A stretch of DNA of 56,857 bases from Dyella ginsengisoli LA-4 (GTDB lineage Bacteria; Pseudomonadota; Gammaproteobacteria; Xanthomonadales; Rhodanobacteraceae), in the NCBI RefSeq assembly GCF_000334915.1, contig NZ_AMSF01000080.1, positions 1-56,857 of the forward strand. Reading direction: 5' to 3'. Positions 26,901 through 36,336 of this stretch are shown here, piece after piece. The notes beneath the pieces were generated by a model. That model was not told the origin of the DNA and ran no database searches. It saw only the letters and a list, made by a program, of their open reading frames with translations. The first letter of the stretch is position 1; each line of letters starts with the position of its first letter. Made by a program: the position numbers and the translations under genes.

Positions 26901-27365
26901 GCGGCGCAGTTCGGCTTCGAGAGCCAGGACAGCCTGCGCGCACGCCGGCTGTTCGACGTGCTGCTCAAGCGCGGCGCCGACGTCAACCGCGCCGACCTCG
27001 AAGGCAAGACCCCGCTGCTGATGCTGCTCGGTGCCCAGCTGCGCCCGGGCAGCGACTGCGACGCCACCCACATCGGTGCGCTGCTGCCGGTACTGCTGGA
27101 CGCCGGCGCACGGCTCGAACACGCCGACCAGCGTGGCGTGACCGCGCTGCACGCCTGCGCCATGCACGCCCTGCTGCCCGCGGCCCGCGTGCTGCTGGCC
27201 CGCGGGGCCGACCGCAATGCCGCCGACGGCTTCGGCCGCACTGCCGCCGACGTGGCCCGACACCTGGGTTATGTGGACATCGCCCACGAGCTGGCCGCCC
27301 GCGGCGCGTCGATCGTGCCCAGCGTGCGCCAGACGCTGCGCCAGCCGGCCCAGCCGGCGGAATGA
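23943..27365 (+). CDS. Large membrane-anchored ankyrin-repeat protein
   Basis: 1140 residues. The first 230 hold about five to six hydrophobic helices (for example 12-32, 36-53, 77-98, 104-125, 176-198, 203-222). After a Pro-rich linker (about 240-265) the rest is a long array of ankyrin repeats, with many copies of the GADVNxxDxxGxTALxxAAxxGH pattern in the forms GAEVDLADRNGSTALMEAAR, GCDPNARDAHGRTPLFDAL and GADVNRADLEGKTPLLMLL; I estimate 15-18 units, some degenerate. A less regular stretch near 600-700 interrupts the array. Ankyrin arrays bind proteins, so this is probably an inner-membrane scaffold with a cytoplasmic array. Large proteins of this kind are usual in xanthomonads, without known function. 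Confidence 0.88.
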   Translation: MTPPKLRRRPPPLLQALAWFIPGWIAVAIAAATTHPLVLIPLLAANALTMAAVCHAIGFDPEPRFGRTVLRRGAAYLVMFSTYVALVFLLVAWPMLKLSQAPSLSAALLLAAALVIALSLLWRLWPAFGLVFVWDDAYPPQSDGSWIFTATARSIAFGRHLSREERFFSHFLPAAFSLLVLAFLALALTGLYGVLPPELRTAAMVLYGLVLMPLGCLVIANRTLRALLCERHRPRMAAGADLDRPAPVKRAPVAPLTEAERTAGSPEQSAALLAAIRDSDIERALALVESGAAPDTTPPPDDRDQRPALLLAALLPDIRLLRALISRGADVNRAQGGLTALLAATRDSLSGRAEAVMTLISNGADPTVSDADGNTPLHGAVLSEEPIVAAMLLDAGADLNAPNRAGLTPLATACRAANWTLARFLLERGAKPLLPDSEPALVAAAAIADDDPAGVRLLLKQRAGVNATDARGRTALMVAAAEGHEEIARALRAAGAEVDLADRNGSTALMEAARAGAVGIVQLLAQAGADASLRDQHGRDALTLACQSPRAHADTVRALLALGADAKAAGADGRSALDHAAAAGRWDLVALLDPDTPLPASLSAETLAAGEDTPGHLLDALRFGHWAVVSSFVQRVREWPESELARLYQELAEPGLGGARRWLLEHGLSAEARMAGEEDAGGPRLFDALLKRLPSSAEAIEDLLLAGATPAGAGLLGVALAHLDGDAQALGLPLAMLERGADPFGPDVQQRTPLHLAAASGHLAMTEALLARGCDPNARDAHGRTPLFDALTAGARALPVVKSLVAHGADPEASDARGETPLGLSMEHPELKHWLDWGHWPLPRRALRDSDLPAAAAAGAAQAVERLLELGTPVDSRDAQGASALLHACGAGHGDVAARLLDAGADASSTAQNGMTALGAAVAARREPLVALLLERGVTVDQRLPGESTALMVAAAMGYPELVERLLDGEADVHAVDARGRSALHAAAQFGFESQDSLRARRLFDVLLKRGADVNRADLEGKTPLLMLLGAQLRPGSDCDATHIGALLPVLLDAGARLEHADQRGVTALHACAMHALLPAARVLLARGADRNAADGFGRTAADVARHLGYVDIAHELAARGASIVPSVRQTLRQPAQPAE

Positions 27366-27369
27366 GACA

Positions 27370-27395
27370 GGCCCGGAGCCCGGCGGCTCCGGGCC
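27370..27395. terminator. Inverted repeat between convergent genes
   Basis: A 10-bp stem (GGCCCGGAGC / GCTCCGGGCC) with a 6-base loop lies between the ankyrin gene stop and the Kef-type gene stop. There is no T-run on either side, so termination would be weak or rho-assisted. Confidence 0.5.
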
Positions 27396-27401
27396 ACCCG
27401 G

Positions 27402-29240
27402 CTAGTCGGGATCGACCGCCCCGACCGGCGCCGAGGCGCTTCGACGCTCTTCCTCGGCCTCGGGCGACATGTCCGCGTCGAGCAGTTTCTGCAGGTCGTT
27501 GAGCGCCTCCAGCGAGGTCTGCACCAGCCGGGTTTCGTCGTCGTAGACCAGGTACTGCGCCTTGAGCAGCTTTTCGTCGTGGCGGCGGAAGCGCTCGACC
27601 CGGTCGACCGCCTGCGCGGTGGGCATGCCCAGCGCCTCGAGCGTCTTGCGGGTCATCTTCAGGCTGGAATGGAAGGTCTCGCGTACCGGCTCGTCCACGC
27701 CCAGGTCCATCAGCCGGAAGGCATGCTGGCGGTTGCGTGCGCGGGCGACCAGCTTGAGGTGCGGGAACTGCCGGCGCACCAGCCGCGCGATGCGCAGGTT
27801 GGCCTGCGGATCGTCGGTAGCCAGCACGAACACCTCGGCCTTGTCCGCCTGCGCCGCACGCAGCAGGTCCGGCCGCGCCGGGTCGCCGAAGAACAGCGAA
27901 GTGTTGGAGAAGCGGCGCAGCGTGTCCATCTGCTCCACCGAGGATTCCAGCGCCACGAACGGGATGTTCTGCGCGCGCAGCATGCGGCCGACGATCTGCC
28001 CCATCCGCCCGAAGCCGGCGATGATGACGCGCGGTGGCGCGTCCGGCGTGATCACGTCGTACTCCCGCTCGGGCACCCGCGCCTTCACGTTCAGCAGCTT
28101 GGCCGCAGCGACCACCAGCAGCGGCGTGAGCGCCATCGACAGGGTGATCGCCAGCACCAGCACACCGTGCAGGCCCGGCTCCAGCAGATGGCGATCACCG
28201 GCCTGCTTGAGCACCACGAAGGCGAACTCGCCACCGCAGGCCAGCAGCACTGCCAGCCGCAGCGCGTCGGCGCCGTCCAGCCCGCCCAGGGTGCGCCCGA
28301 GCGGCCACAGCAGAGCCCCCTTCATCAGCAGCAGCGCCGCCACCAGGCCGAGCACCAGCCACGGTTGGTGCAGCAGCTGCCCCAGGTCCATCGACATGCC
28401 CACGCTGATGAAGAACAAGCCCAGCAGCAGGCCCTTGAACGGCTCGATGTGCGATTCGAGCTCGTGCCGGTACTCCGAATCGGCCAGCAGCACGCCGGCC
28501 AGGAACGCCCCCAGCGTGGTGGACACGCCGACCCGTTCCATCAGCCACGCCGTGCCCATCACCACCAGCAGCGCCGTGGCGGTGGATACCTCGATCGCGT
28601 TGGCCTTGGCGACGAAGCGGAATACCGGGCGCAGCAGGTAGCGCCCCCCCACCATCACCACCACGATGATGCCGACGGTACGCGCGATGCCGACCAGGTC
28701 CACGCCGTGCCGCGCCGAGGAGCTGGCCAGCAGCGGCACCATCGCGATCAACGGGATCGCCGCCAGGTCCTGGAACAGCAGGATCGAGAACGCCTGGCGG
28801 CCGTAGGCCGAACCGGCCTCCTTGCGCTCGGCGAGGATCTGCAGGCCGAACGCAGTGGACGACAGCGCCAGGCTGCCGCCGACCACCACGGCCACCTTGC
28901 CGGTGAGCCCGCCGAGCGCGTACCCGACGCCACCGATCACCAGCGCACTGGCGATCACCTGCAGCGCGCCGGTACCGAACACCGAGCGGCGCATCACCCA
29001 CAGACGCTGCGGCGACAGTTCCAGGCCGATCACGAACAGCATCAGCACCACGCCGAACTCGGAGATCGTGGCCACGCCGTCGGTGTCGCGCACCAGGCCC
29101 AGCACCTGCGGCCCGATCACTACGCCGGCGCCGAGGTAGCCGAGCACGGCGCCGAGGCGGAAGCGCTTGGTCAGCGGTACGGCAATCACCGTCGCCAGCA
29201 GGAACACCAGCGCGGTCTCGAGATAGTGCGGACTGTGCAA
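27402..29240 (-). CDS. Kef-type cation:proton antiporter with a TrkA-N domain
   Basis: 612 residues of the CPA2 family. About twelve transmembrane helices fill residues 1-380 (GYLGAGVVIGPQVLGL, GVVLMLFVIGLELSPQRLW, LALSSTAFGLQIL, AGVLLADSEYRHELE). A cytoplasmic Rossmann RCK/TrkA-N domain follows (about 400-530), with the nucleotide-binding motif IIAGFGRMGQIVGRML, and a helical tail completes the chain. It resembles KefB/KefC potassium:proton antiporters; no KefF/KefG ancillary gene is adjacent, and the ligand (NADH or glutathione adducts) cannot be read. A role in potassium efflux, pH or electrophile protection is inferred from the family. Confidence 0.93.
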   Translation of the reverse strand: MHSPHYLETALVFLLATVIAVPLTKRFRLGAVLGYLGAGVVIGPQVLGLVRDTDGVATISEFGVVLMLFVIGLELSPQRLWVMRRSVFGTGALQVIASALVIGGVGYALGGLTGKVAVVVGGSLALSSTAFGLQILAERKEAGSAYGRQAFSILLFQDLAAIPLIAMVPLLASSSARHGVDLVGIARTVGIIVVVMVGGRYLLRPVFRFVAKANAIEVSTATALLVVMGTAWLMERVGVSTTLGAFLAGVLLADSEYRHELESHIEPFKGLLLGLFFISVGMSMDLGQLLHQPWLVLGLVAALLLMKGALLWPLGRTLGGLDGADALRLAVLLACGGEFAFVVLKQAGDRHLLEPGLHGVLVLAITLSMALTPLLVVAAAKLLNVKARVPEREYDVITPDAPPRVIIAGFGRMGQIVGRMLRAQNIPFVALESSVEQMDTLRRFSNTSLFFGDPARPDLLRAAQADKAEVFVLATDDPQANLRIARLVRRQFPHLKLVARARNRQHAFRLMDLGVDEPVRETFHSSLKMTRKTLEALGMPTAQAVDRVERFRRHDEKLLKAQYLVYDDETRLVQTSLEALNDLQKLLDADMSPEAEEERRSASAPVGAVDPD

Positions 29241-29338
29241 GCGGCGGGCTCCTCGGCAGGTCGCCGGATTATGTCACGCGCCTGCGGCGGCTCCGTGACC
29301 GCGACCAACTCCACGGCAAGTGTGGAATCATCACGGGC

Positions 29339-30115
29339 ATGAACGTTGCCACCCGCCTCCTGCTCGCCGCCTCCCTGGTCCTGACCGCCTGCGCCTCCGA
29401 CGCCGCCGTCCCGGTCTATGGCTACAAGGTGGTGCACACCTATCCGCACGACCGGCAGGCCTTCACCGAGGGCCTGTTCTACCGTGACGGCTTTCTCTAC
29501 GAGAGCACCGGCATGATCGGCGCCTCCTCGATCCGCAAGGTCGATCTGGCCACCGGCCACGTGCTGCAGCAGCGCGACCTGGCGCCGCCGGACTACGGCG
29601 AGGGCATCGTCGCCTGGCGCAACAAGCTGGTCGAGCTGACCTGGCAATCGCAGAAGGGCTATACCTACGAGCTGGACAGCTTCCGCCCCACCGGCAGCTT
29701 CCACTACCCGGGCGAAGGCTGGGCGCTGACCGCCGACAGCCGGCACATCTACATGAGCGACGGCACGCCGTTTTTGCGCGTGCTCGATCCGGAGACGCTC
29801 GAACAGGTGTCCTCGATCATGGTCACCGCCGACGGCGCGCCGGTGAAGAACCTCAACGAGCTGGAATGGGTGAAAGGGCAGATCTACGCCAACGTGTGGC
29901 TCACCTCACGCATCGCGCGGATCGATCCGGTCAGCGGCCACGTGGTCGGCTGGATCGACCTGGCCGGCCTCGGCCCGAAGCCAGGTGAGATGATCGACCC
30001 GGCCAACGACGTGCTCAACGGCATCGCCTACGACGCGAAGGGCGACCGGCTGTTCGTCACCGGCAAGCAGTGGCCGAAGATCTACGAGATCCGGCTGACC
30101 GGCCCGAAGCACTGA
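29339..30115 (+). CDS. Glutaminyl-peptide cyclotransferase (plant/bacterial beta-propeller type), lipoprotein
   Basis: 258 residues. The N-terminus is a lipoprotein signal with LTAC (Cys18). The mature part is the five-bladed propeller of the glutamine cyclotransferase family, with conserved FTEGLFY, YESTGMIGASSIRKVDL, YGEGIVAW, GEGWALT, NELEWVKGQIYANVW and NGIAYDAKGDRLFVTGK-WPK. These enzymes cyclise N-terminal glutamine to pyroglutamate in secreted peptides and proteins. Lipidation suggests a periplasmic membrane-attached enzyme. The gene stands alone, divergent from the Kef-type antiporter gene and convergent with hemB. Confidence 0.93.
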   Translation: MNVATRLLLAASLVLTACASDAAVPVYGYKVVHTYPHDRQAFTEGLFYRDGFLYESTGMIGASSIRKVDLATGHVLQQRDLAPPDYGEGIVAWRNKLVELTWQSQKGYTYELDSFRPTGSFHYPGEGWALTADSRHIYMSDGTPFLRVLDPETLEQVSSIMVTADGAPVKNLNELEWVKGQIYANVWLTSRIARIDPVSGHVVGWIDLAGLGPKPGEMIDPANDVLNGIAYDAKGDRLFVTGKQWPKIYEIRLTGPKH

Positions 30116-30151
30116 GTCCGCAGTCCGCCGTCGCGGGCTTTCCGGCGCGTC

Positions 30152-31162
<1,011 letters not shown>

Positions 31163-31229
31163 TCAGCCACGCATTGTACGCCCGCGGTGGCCGCGTCCCA
31201 CGAGGCACGCAGCCGCAGCTGGCCCCGCC

Positions 31230-32465
31230 TCACTCGTCGCGGATCGCCGCAATCGGGTCCAGCGCCGCCGCCTGACGCGCCGGATAGATGCTGAAAGCCA
31301 GACCAATCAGCACGCAGGCCACCGCCGAGGCCAGCACCCCGACCGGCTGCCACGCCACCTTCCAGCCGGCGAACACGGCGATGGCGTAAGCCAGCAGGGC
31401 GCCGAACACCAGGCCGATCACCGCACCAGAAGTGCAGATCACCACCGCTTCGCGCAGGAAACGCTTGACGATGTCGCCGCGCCGCGCACCGATCGCACGA
31501 AGCAGGCCGATCTCGCGCCGGCGCTCGAGCACGTTCGCCAGCATGATGTTCATGATGCCGATGCCGCCGACCAGCAGGCTGACGCCGGCGATCGAACCCA
31601 TCACGATCGAAAAGATGCGCTGGGTCTTCTGGTTCTGCCGGTACAGCTGCTGCGGCACGATCATCCGGTAGTCGGCGGCACCGGCGTGCCGCTGGTCCAG
31701 CACCTGGGTGAGCACGCGCGCACCGGCCGCCAGCGTGTCCGGATCCTTCAGCTGCAGCAGGAAGCGGTCGACCGGATCCTCCATCGGCTGGAAGCGGAAA
31801 CGGGCATGCGCGCTCTGCAGCGGCACGAACACGCGGTTGGCATCCGCTCCCAGCGAAACGCCCTCGAACTTGTCCTGGCCGAGATCCCGGTCGGCCAGCA
31901 CGCCGACCACGCGCAGCCACACCTGGTTGACCTTGACCAGCCGACCCAGCGCCTTGCCGTCGGGAAACAGGTCGTGCGCGGCCTGCGCCCCGAGCACGGC
32001 GACGGCGGCGAGCGAATCGTTGTCGTGGGCGTCCAGCGCCCTTCCCCGCGCCACCCGCAGCGCGGCCAGCCGGAAATAGTCCGGCGTGATGCCGCTGACC
32101 TCGGCGGTGCTCTGGCCGTCGTCGCTGAACACCGCCCAGCGATGCACCTGCTTCTCCGCGGCGTATCGCTCCGCGCCGGGCACCACCAGCAGCGCGGCGC
32201 GGGCGTCGGCCTCGCTGAGGCCGAGGCTGCGCGCACGGATTTCCTTGAGGCTGTCCTGGTCCTGCGGCTTGGCCTCGACGATCAGGTTGTGCAGGCCGAG
32301 ACTCTCCACCAGCTTCAGTGCCTCGCGCCGGCTGCCCTCGCCCACGCCCTGCATGGCAACGATGGCGGCGACGCCGAAGATCATGCCGAGCAGGGTCAGC
32401 AGCGTGCGCAGCTTGCGTCGCGCCAGCGCCTCGACGGCCTCGCGCCAGGCGGGTGAAAGCATCAT
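31230..32465 (-). CDS. MacB/FtsX-type ABC transporter permease
   Basis: 411 residues with the MacB/FtsX topology: one N-terminal helix (RKLRTLLTLLGMIFGVAAIVAM), a large periplasmic domain (about 45-285) and three C-terminal helices. The family signature MGSIAGVSLLVGGIGIMNIM and ERRREIGLLRAIGARRGDI precede the last two helices, and the chain ends in YPARQAAALDPIAAIR. These permeases do not move substrate through the membrane; they transmit ATP-driven motion to periplasmic partners. The ATG overlaps the stop of the upstream adaptor gene (ATGA), fixing the start and indicating an operon with the two adaptors and the ATPase. Confidence 0.93.
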   Translation of the reverse strand: MMLSPAWREAVEALARRKLRTLLTLLGMIFGVAAIVAMQGVGEGSRREALKLVESLGLHNLIVEAKPQDQDSLKEIRARSLGLSEADARAALLVVPGAERYAAEKQVHRWAVFSDDGQSTAEVSGITPDYFRLAALRVARGRALDAHDNDSLAAVAVLGAQAAHDLFPDGKALGRLVKVNQVWLRVVGVLADRDLGQDKFEGVSLGADANRVFVPLQSAHARFRFQPMEDPVDRFLLQLKDPDTLAAGARVLTQVLDQRHAGAADYRMIVPQQLYRQNQKTQRIFSIVMGSIAGVSLLVGGIGIMNIMLANVLERRREIGLLRAIGARRGDIVKRFLREAVVICTSGAVIGLVFGALLAYAIAVFAGWKVAWQPVGVLASAVACVLIGLAFSIYPARQAAALDPIAAIRDE

Positions 32466-33691
32466 GGCGCGACTCCCTTGCCCGCCGGTGCGCCGTCGCC
32501 GCCGGACTGGCCGAGCAGTACCTCGTCGCCCTCGTGCAGACCCGACAGCACCTGGCTGCGGGACGATCCGCGCACGCCCAGCTGCAGGGTGCGCCGCTGG
32601 ACCTTGCCGTCGGCGAGCACCTGCACGGTGCTGGCATCGCCGTCGCTGGCCAGCGCCACGTTCGGCACCGCCAGGCCCTTGTCCGCGTGCAGCAGCACCA
32701 CGGTGCCGACGAAACGCTGACCCGGCGTCCAGCCATAGCGGCGCGCCACCTCGGCGGGCACACTGGCTTTCATCATCAGGTACTTCACCGGATTCTGCCG
32801 ACTGCGCGACTGGGCGGCCGCCGCCACCCAGCTGAGCCGGGAGGCGACTTTCTGCGCGGGTTCGCCCCAGGGATGCAGCTCGACCGCATCGCCCACCTGC
32901 ACGCCCTGCGCCTCGATCTGCGGCACCGCCAGCTGCACCTCCAGCCGGGACAGGTCGGGCAGGCTGGCGAAGCTGTCGCCGGCGAAAAGGCGGCTGCCGA
33001 CGTGGGGCGCCTGGTCCATCCAGTCTCGCTCGAGCACGAGCACGCCATCGTGCGGGGCGTGCAGTTCCAGCGCGTCGAGATCGGCCTTCTTCTGGTCGGC
33101 GACGGTGGCGTACGTATTGTGCTGGGCATCCAGCACGGCCAGTTCCGCCTTGCCGCGCACACCGGACTGTTGTTCGCGCCACTCCAGGATCCGCTGGCGC
33201 ACGGTGAGGTAGTTGGCGTCCTGGATGGCGTCGAGGATGTCGTTGCGCGCCATCGCATCCGGGCTGGCGTTGGCATAGCGGTGGGCGATCGCCAGCTGCC
33301 CGGCGACCTGGGTCAGGTCCACCCCGAGCTGGCCCCGCTTGTCGTCCAGTTCGGCCTGCTTGGCGGCGCGCGCGAGCAGGTTGCGCTCCAGGTCGATCTC
33401 GGCCTGGTCCAGGTCCTGCTTGCTCTGCTCGGCGGAGAATCGCGCCACCAGTTCGCCCTTGGTGACCGGGCTGCCGTCCGGCAGCATCCAGGCCACCTGC
33501 CGCATCGTGAACACCTGACCGGGAATCAGCAGGGGCGTGGCCTTCGCCGAACGCAGCTCACCCTCCCCCCTGACCACGAAATCGAGCGGACCGGCGTGGA
33601 CCCGCTCCAGCACCACGCGTGCGGTGTCCGGCTTGCCGCAGCCGGCCAGCGCGAGCGTCAGGCAGGCGATCCATGCGATACGGCGGCTCAT
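32462..33691 (-). CDS. HlyD-like periplasmic adaptor lipoprotein of the ABC exporter
   Basis: 409 residues. The N-terminus is a lipoprotein signal (LALAGC, Cys18), so it is anchored by lipid rather than by a transmembrane helix. It has the adaptor order: half lipoyl domain with PLLIPGQVFTMRQVAWMLPDG, an alpha-helical hairpin (about 85-200), the second lipoyl strand (HAPHDGVLVLERDWMDQAP), then beta-barrel and membrane-proximal domains ending near GLHEGDEVLLG. The start ATG at 33691 overlaps the stop of the tandem-adaptor gene by 4 bases, and its own stop overlaps the permease start, so all three are translationally coupled. It would link the permease to an outer-membrane channel or to the second adaptor. 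Confidence 0.88.
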   Translation of the reverse strand: MSRRIAWIACLTLALAGCGKPDTARVVLERVHAGPLDFVVRGEGELRSAKATPLLIPGQVFTMRQVAWMLPDGSPVTKGELVARFSAEQSKQDLDQAEIDLERNLLARAAKQAELDDKRGQLGVDLTQVAGQLAIAHRYANASPDAMARNDILDAIQDANYLTVRQRILEWREQQSGVRGKAELAVLDAQHNTYATVADQKKADLDALELHAPHDGVLVLERDWMDQAPHVGSRLFAGDSFASLPDLSRLEVQLAVPQIEAQGVQVGDAVELHPWGEPAQKVASRLSWVAAAAQSRSRQNPVKYLMMKASVPAEVARRYGWTPGQRFVGTVVLLHADKGLAVPNVALASDGDASTVQVLADGKVQRRTLQLGVRGSSRSQVLSGLHEGDEVLLGQSGGDGAPAGKGVAP

Positions 33692-35604
33692 GGCGCCTGC
33701 CTCGTGGCCGCGGCACTCGCCGCATCGACCGGGAAATCCACCCGCACCGCCTGCCCGGGCTTGAGCTTGAGATGGTTGGGATCGAGCGTGACCACCAGGT
33801 CGACCACCGGGATCGCCTCCACCCGCGACTTGCTGTGCACGGTACCGCCCACCGATGCCACGGTGCCGTCGACCGAGCGGTCGCCGCCGCCGGCCACCAC
33901 CACGCGCACGCGCTGCCCCTGGTGCACGCGCTCGAGTTCGCGTTCCGGCAGCGAGGCACGCACGGCGAGCGTGGAAAGATCCGGCATCTGCGCCACCGAC
34001 TGCCCCATCCACACCTGCGATCCGGTATCGATCTTGTTGCCGTCCCAGGCGCTCTGGTGCAGCACGATGCCGGCGCGCGGCGCCTTCACCGTGAGCGAGG
34101 CGAGCGCGGCGGTAAGCACGGAGACCTCATGCCGCGCCTGGTCGACGTCGGCATCGGCCACCTGCTGCTCGGCGCGACGCTCGGCCGCCGCCACCCGCTC
34201 GCGCTCGACGGTGAGGGCGAGCTTGCGCTCGGCCTTGGTCCGCGCGATCACCAGCTTGGCGTATTCCACGCCGGCGACATACTCCTTCGGCTGGTTCGCC
34301 TTGCGGCGGGCTTTTTCCAGTTCGGCACGGGCCTGCGCCGTGGCCAGTTCGGCTTCGCGCGCGCGGTCGGCCAGGTCCAGCCGGGTCTGCTCCTGCTTGC
34401 GCAGCTTCTCGTCCAGTTCGCTGCGCTTGGCGGTGAGCTGCTTCATCACCTGGCTGCCGTCGAACACCACCACCGGCGCGCCCTTCTTCACCGTCTCGCC
34501 ATCGCCGGCCATCTGGGTCACGGTCATCTGCCACAGGCCGGACACCGCCGGCGGGGAGATCGCGATGCTGTCGCGCGCGAACGTCTCGCCATCGGCATGC
34601 AATGGATGGGTATCGGCCACCACCGGCCGATCGGCGGCCAGGTCGGCCGGATCGGTGTCCACACGCACGCTCATGCCGGGCCGCAGTGCCAACGTGTTGC
34701 CGTCGGCCAGGTCGATGGCCAGTTCGAAATAGCGGCCGTCACCCCAGTCCTTGTGCGCGACCGACGCGCCGGTGATGCTCCGGATACGACCGTGCAGGAG
34801 GTGTCCGGGCAAGGCATCGACGGTGAGTGCGACAGGCTGCCCGGTCTTCAGTCCGACGCGATCGGGCTCCAGCACCCAGGCGCGCACGTCGTAGTCGTGC
34901 CCTCCGCCGACCACCTCGCCCACCGATTGTCCCGGGTAGCTGGAGGAGCCCTCTTCGTAGCGCCCGCCGTTGCCGAACATGTTGTCGAAGCCGTGCACGA
35001 CGGTGCCGGCGCGGGTCGCCTTGACCACGGCGCGGGTGACCTGGCGACGGTCGAAGTCCAGCTCGATCTGTTTCTTGCGCTGCTGCAGGGCGCCGTCCTC
35101 GCGACGGCGCTTCACCGCTGCCTCCGCTTCGTCGGCCTGCTCGTGCGCCACTGCCAGTGCGCGCTCGGTGCGCTGCATCTCGCTCTGGTAGCGGTCGTAG
35201 TTGAGGGCGGAAATCAGGTGGCGCGGCAGCGCGGCGTCCACCGCCGCCGTGTCGCGCTCGGCCTGCGCGTCGGCCAGCTTGAGCTCGGCATCGCTGGCCT
35301 TGAGCTCGAGCTGGGCGACCTCCTTGGCATCCTTGGCCTGCTGTGCGGCCAGTTCCGCCTGCAGCTTGCGCACCTGCGATTCCGCCTGCCCGGCATCGAT
35401 GCGCAGGAGCACATCGCCCGGCTTCACGTGACTGCCATCGGGCACGTAGTAGCGCAGCACCACCGGCGAACTGTTGGAGGGCGGCGTCTCGATGCGCTGG
35501 GCGCCCTCCAGGCGGATCTCGCCGGTGAACACCGTGGCGGACGCCCGCGCGAACGGCATCGCGAGCACCATCGCCAGACCGAACCAGTCACGCCGCCGAA
35601 TCAT
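33688..35604 (-). CDS. Tandem HlyD-family adaptor (two adaptor units in one chain)
   Basis: 638 residues, about 1.6 times a normal adaptor. A signal peptide (about 1-23) is followed by one full adaptor unit (lipoyl half VLRYYVPDGSHVKPGDVLLR, hairpin about 75-190, lipoyl half KATRAGTVVHGF, barrel about 230-330). A second unit follows (TVTQMAGDGETVKKGAPVVV, hairpin about 385-500, VKAPRAGIVLHQS, barrel about 540-638). Both units keep the Gly-containing lipoyl loops. The ATPase gene upstream overlaps it by 17 bp and the lipoprotein adaptor gene downstream by 4 bp. It is an unusual architecture; an internal duplication or fusion of two adaptor genes is the simplest explanation, and I see no frameshift. 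Confidence 0.85.
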   Translation of the reverse strand: MIRRRDWFGLAMVLAMPFARASATVFTGEIRLEGAQRIETPPSNSSPVVLRYYVPDGSHVKPGDVLLRIDAGQAESQVRKLQAELAAQQAKDAKEVAQLELKASDAELKLADAQAERDTAAVDAALPRHLISALNYDRYQSEMQRTERALAVAHEQADEAEAAVKRRREDGALQQRKKQIELDFDRRQVTRAVVKATRAGTVVHGFDNMFGNGGRYEEGSSSYPGQSVGEVVGGGHDYDVRAWVLEPDRVGLKTGQPVALTVDALPGHLLHGRIRSITGASVAHKDWGDGRYFELAIDLADGNTLALRPGMSVRVDTDPADLAADRPVVADTHPLHADGETFARDSIAISPPAVSGLWQMTVTQMAGDGETVKKGAPVVVFDGSQVMKQLTAKRSELDEKLRKQEQTRLDLADRAREAELATAQARAELEKARRKANQPKEYVAGVEYAKLVIARTKAERKLALTVERERVAAAERRAEQQVADADVDQARHEVSVLTAALASLTVKAPRAGIVLHQSAWDGNKIDTGSQVWMGQSVAQMPDLSTLAVRASLPERELERVHQGQRVRVVVAGGGDRSVDGTVASVGGTVHSKSRVEAIPVVDLVVTLDPNHLKLKPGQAVRVDFPVDAASAAATRQAP

Positions 35605-36262
35605 GCTCGATCCTCCCGTCGCGCAGGGTGATCTGCCGCTGTGCCCGCGCGGCGACGTCGGCGTCGTGGGTCACCAGCACCACGGTCTGACCATCGGCGT
35701 GCACCTCATCGATCAGCGCCAGCACGTCGGCGGCACTCTTGGAGTCGAGGTTGCCGGTGGGCTCGTCGGCCAGCAGCAGGGCCGGCTGCATCAGCAGGGC
35801 GCGGGCGATCGCCACGCGCTGCATCTGGCCACCGGACAGCTGGCCGGGACGATGCTCCAGCCGCTGGCCCAGTCCCATCCGCTCGAGCAGGGTGTGCGCG
35901 CGCTCGTCCAGGCCGTTGCCGTCGCCACGCAGGAAGCGCCGCGGCAGCAGCACGTTCTCCAGCACGCTCAGCCGCGGCAGCAGATGGAAGGACTGGAAGA
36001 CGAAGCCGATGCGCCGGTTGCGGAAATCGCTGGCGCGCTCGTCGTCGAAGGTGGACACGTCCACGTCGTCGAGCAGGTAGCGGCCACTGTCCGGGCGATC
36101 CAGACAGCCGAGCATGTTCAGCAGGGTCGACTTGCCCGAACCGGACGGACCGACAATCGCGGTGAACTGCCCCTTCGGGACTTCGAAGCCGACGCCATCC
36201 AGCGCGGCGATCGTCTGCCCGCCCACGCGGTAGTGGCGGGTAATCGCTTCCATGCGAACCAT
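35588..36262 (-). CDS. MacB/LolD-type ABC transporter ATP-binding protein
   Basis: 224 residues. Walker A is GPSGSGKST (about 39-47), the Q-loop lies in [18 protein letters not shown], the signature is [15 protein letters not shown], Walker B is [12 protein letters not shown] and the H-loop is LVTHD. The insertion and the [11 protein letters not shown] segment are typical of the MacB/LolD/FtsE group, which energises FtsX-type permeases. Start ATG 36262 gives [11 protein letters not shown]; the ATG three codons later is an alternative. It is the first gene of the four-gene exporter operon. The ATPase is about 75 bp from the stop of the sugar-ABC ATPase gene upstream on the same strand. Confidence 0.94.
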   Translation of the reverse strand: MVRMEAITRHYRVGGQTIAALDGVGFEVPKGQFTAIVGPSGSGKSTLLNMLGCLDRPDSGRYLLDDVDVSTFDDERASDFRNRRIGFVFQSFHLLPRLSVLENVLLPRRFLRGDGNGLDERAHTLLERMGLGQRLEHRPGQLSGGQMQRVAIARALLMQPALLLADEPTGNLDSKSAADVLALIDEVHADGQTVVLVTHDADVAARAQRQITLRDGRIEHDSAA

Positions 36263-36336
36263 GGGCCTGGACCTTCCCCCTGAAGCCAAGTGTCCTTTTG
36301 TCAGTCTTGCGGGAAAAAAGTTCGCACCGCAAGCCT

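Noticed and set aside
24780-27300. Repeated DNA pattern resembling a CRISPR or tandem array
   Set aside because: The repetition follows the 33-residue ankyrin period and differs strongly at DNA level, so it reflects protein repeats.
24011-27502. A 1163-residue plus-strand ORF in another frame over the ankyrin gene
   Set aside because: Arg/Gly/Ala-rich low-complexity translation typical of a GC-rich shadow; the ankyrin frame explains the region fully.
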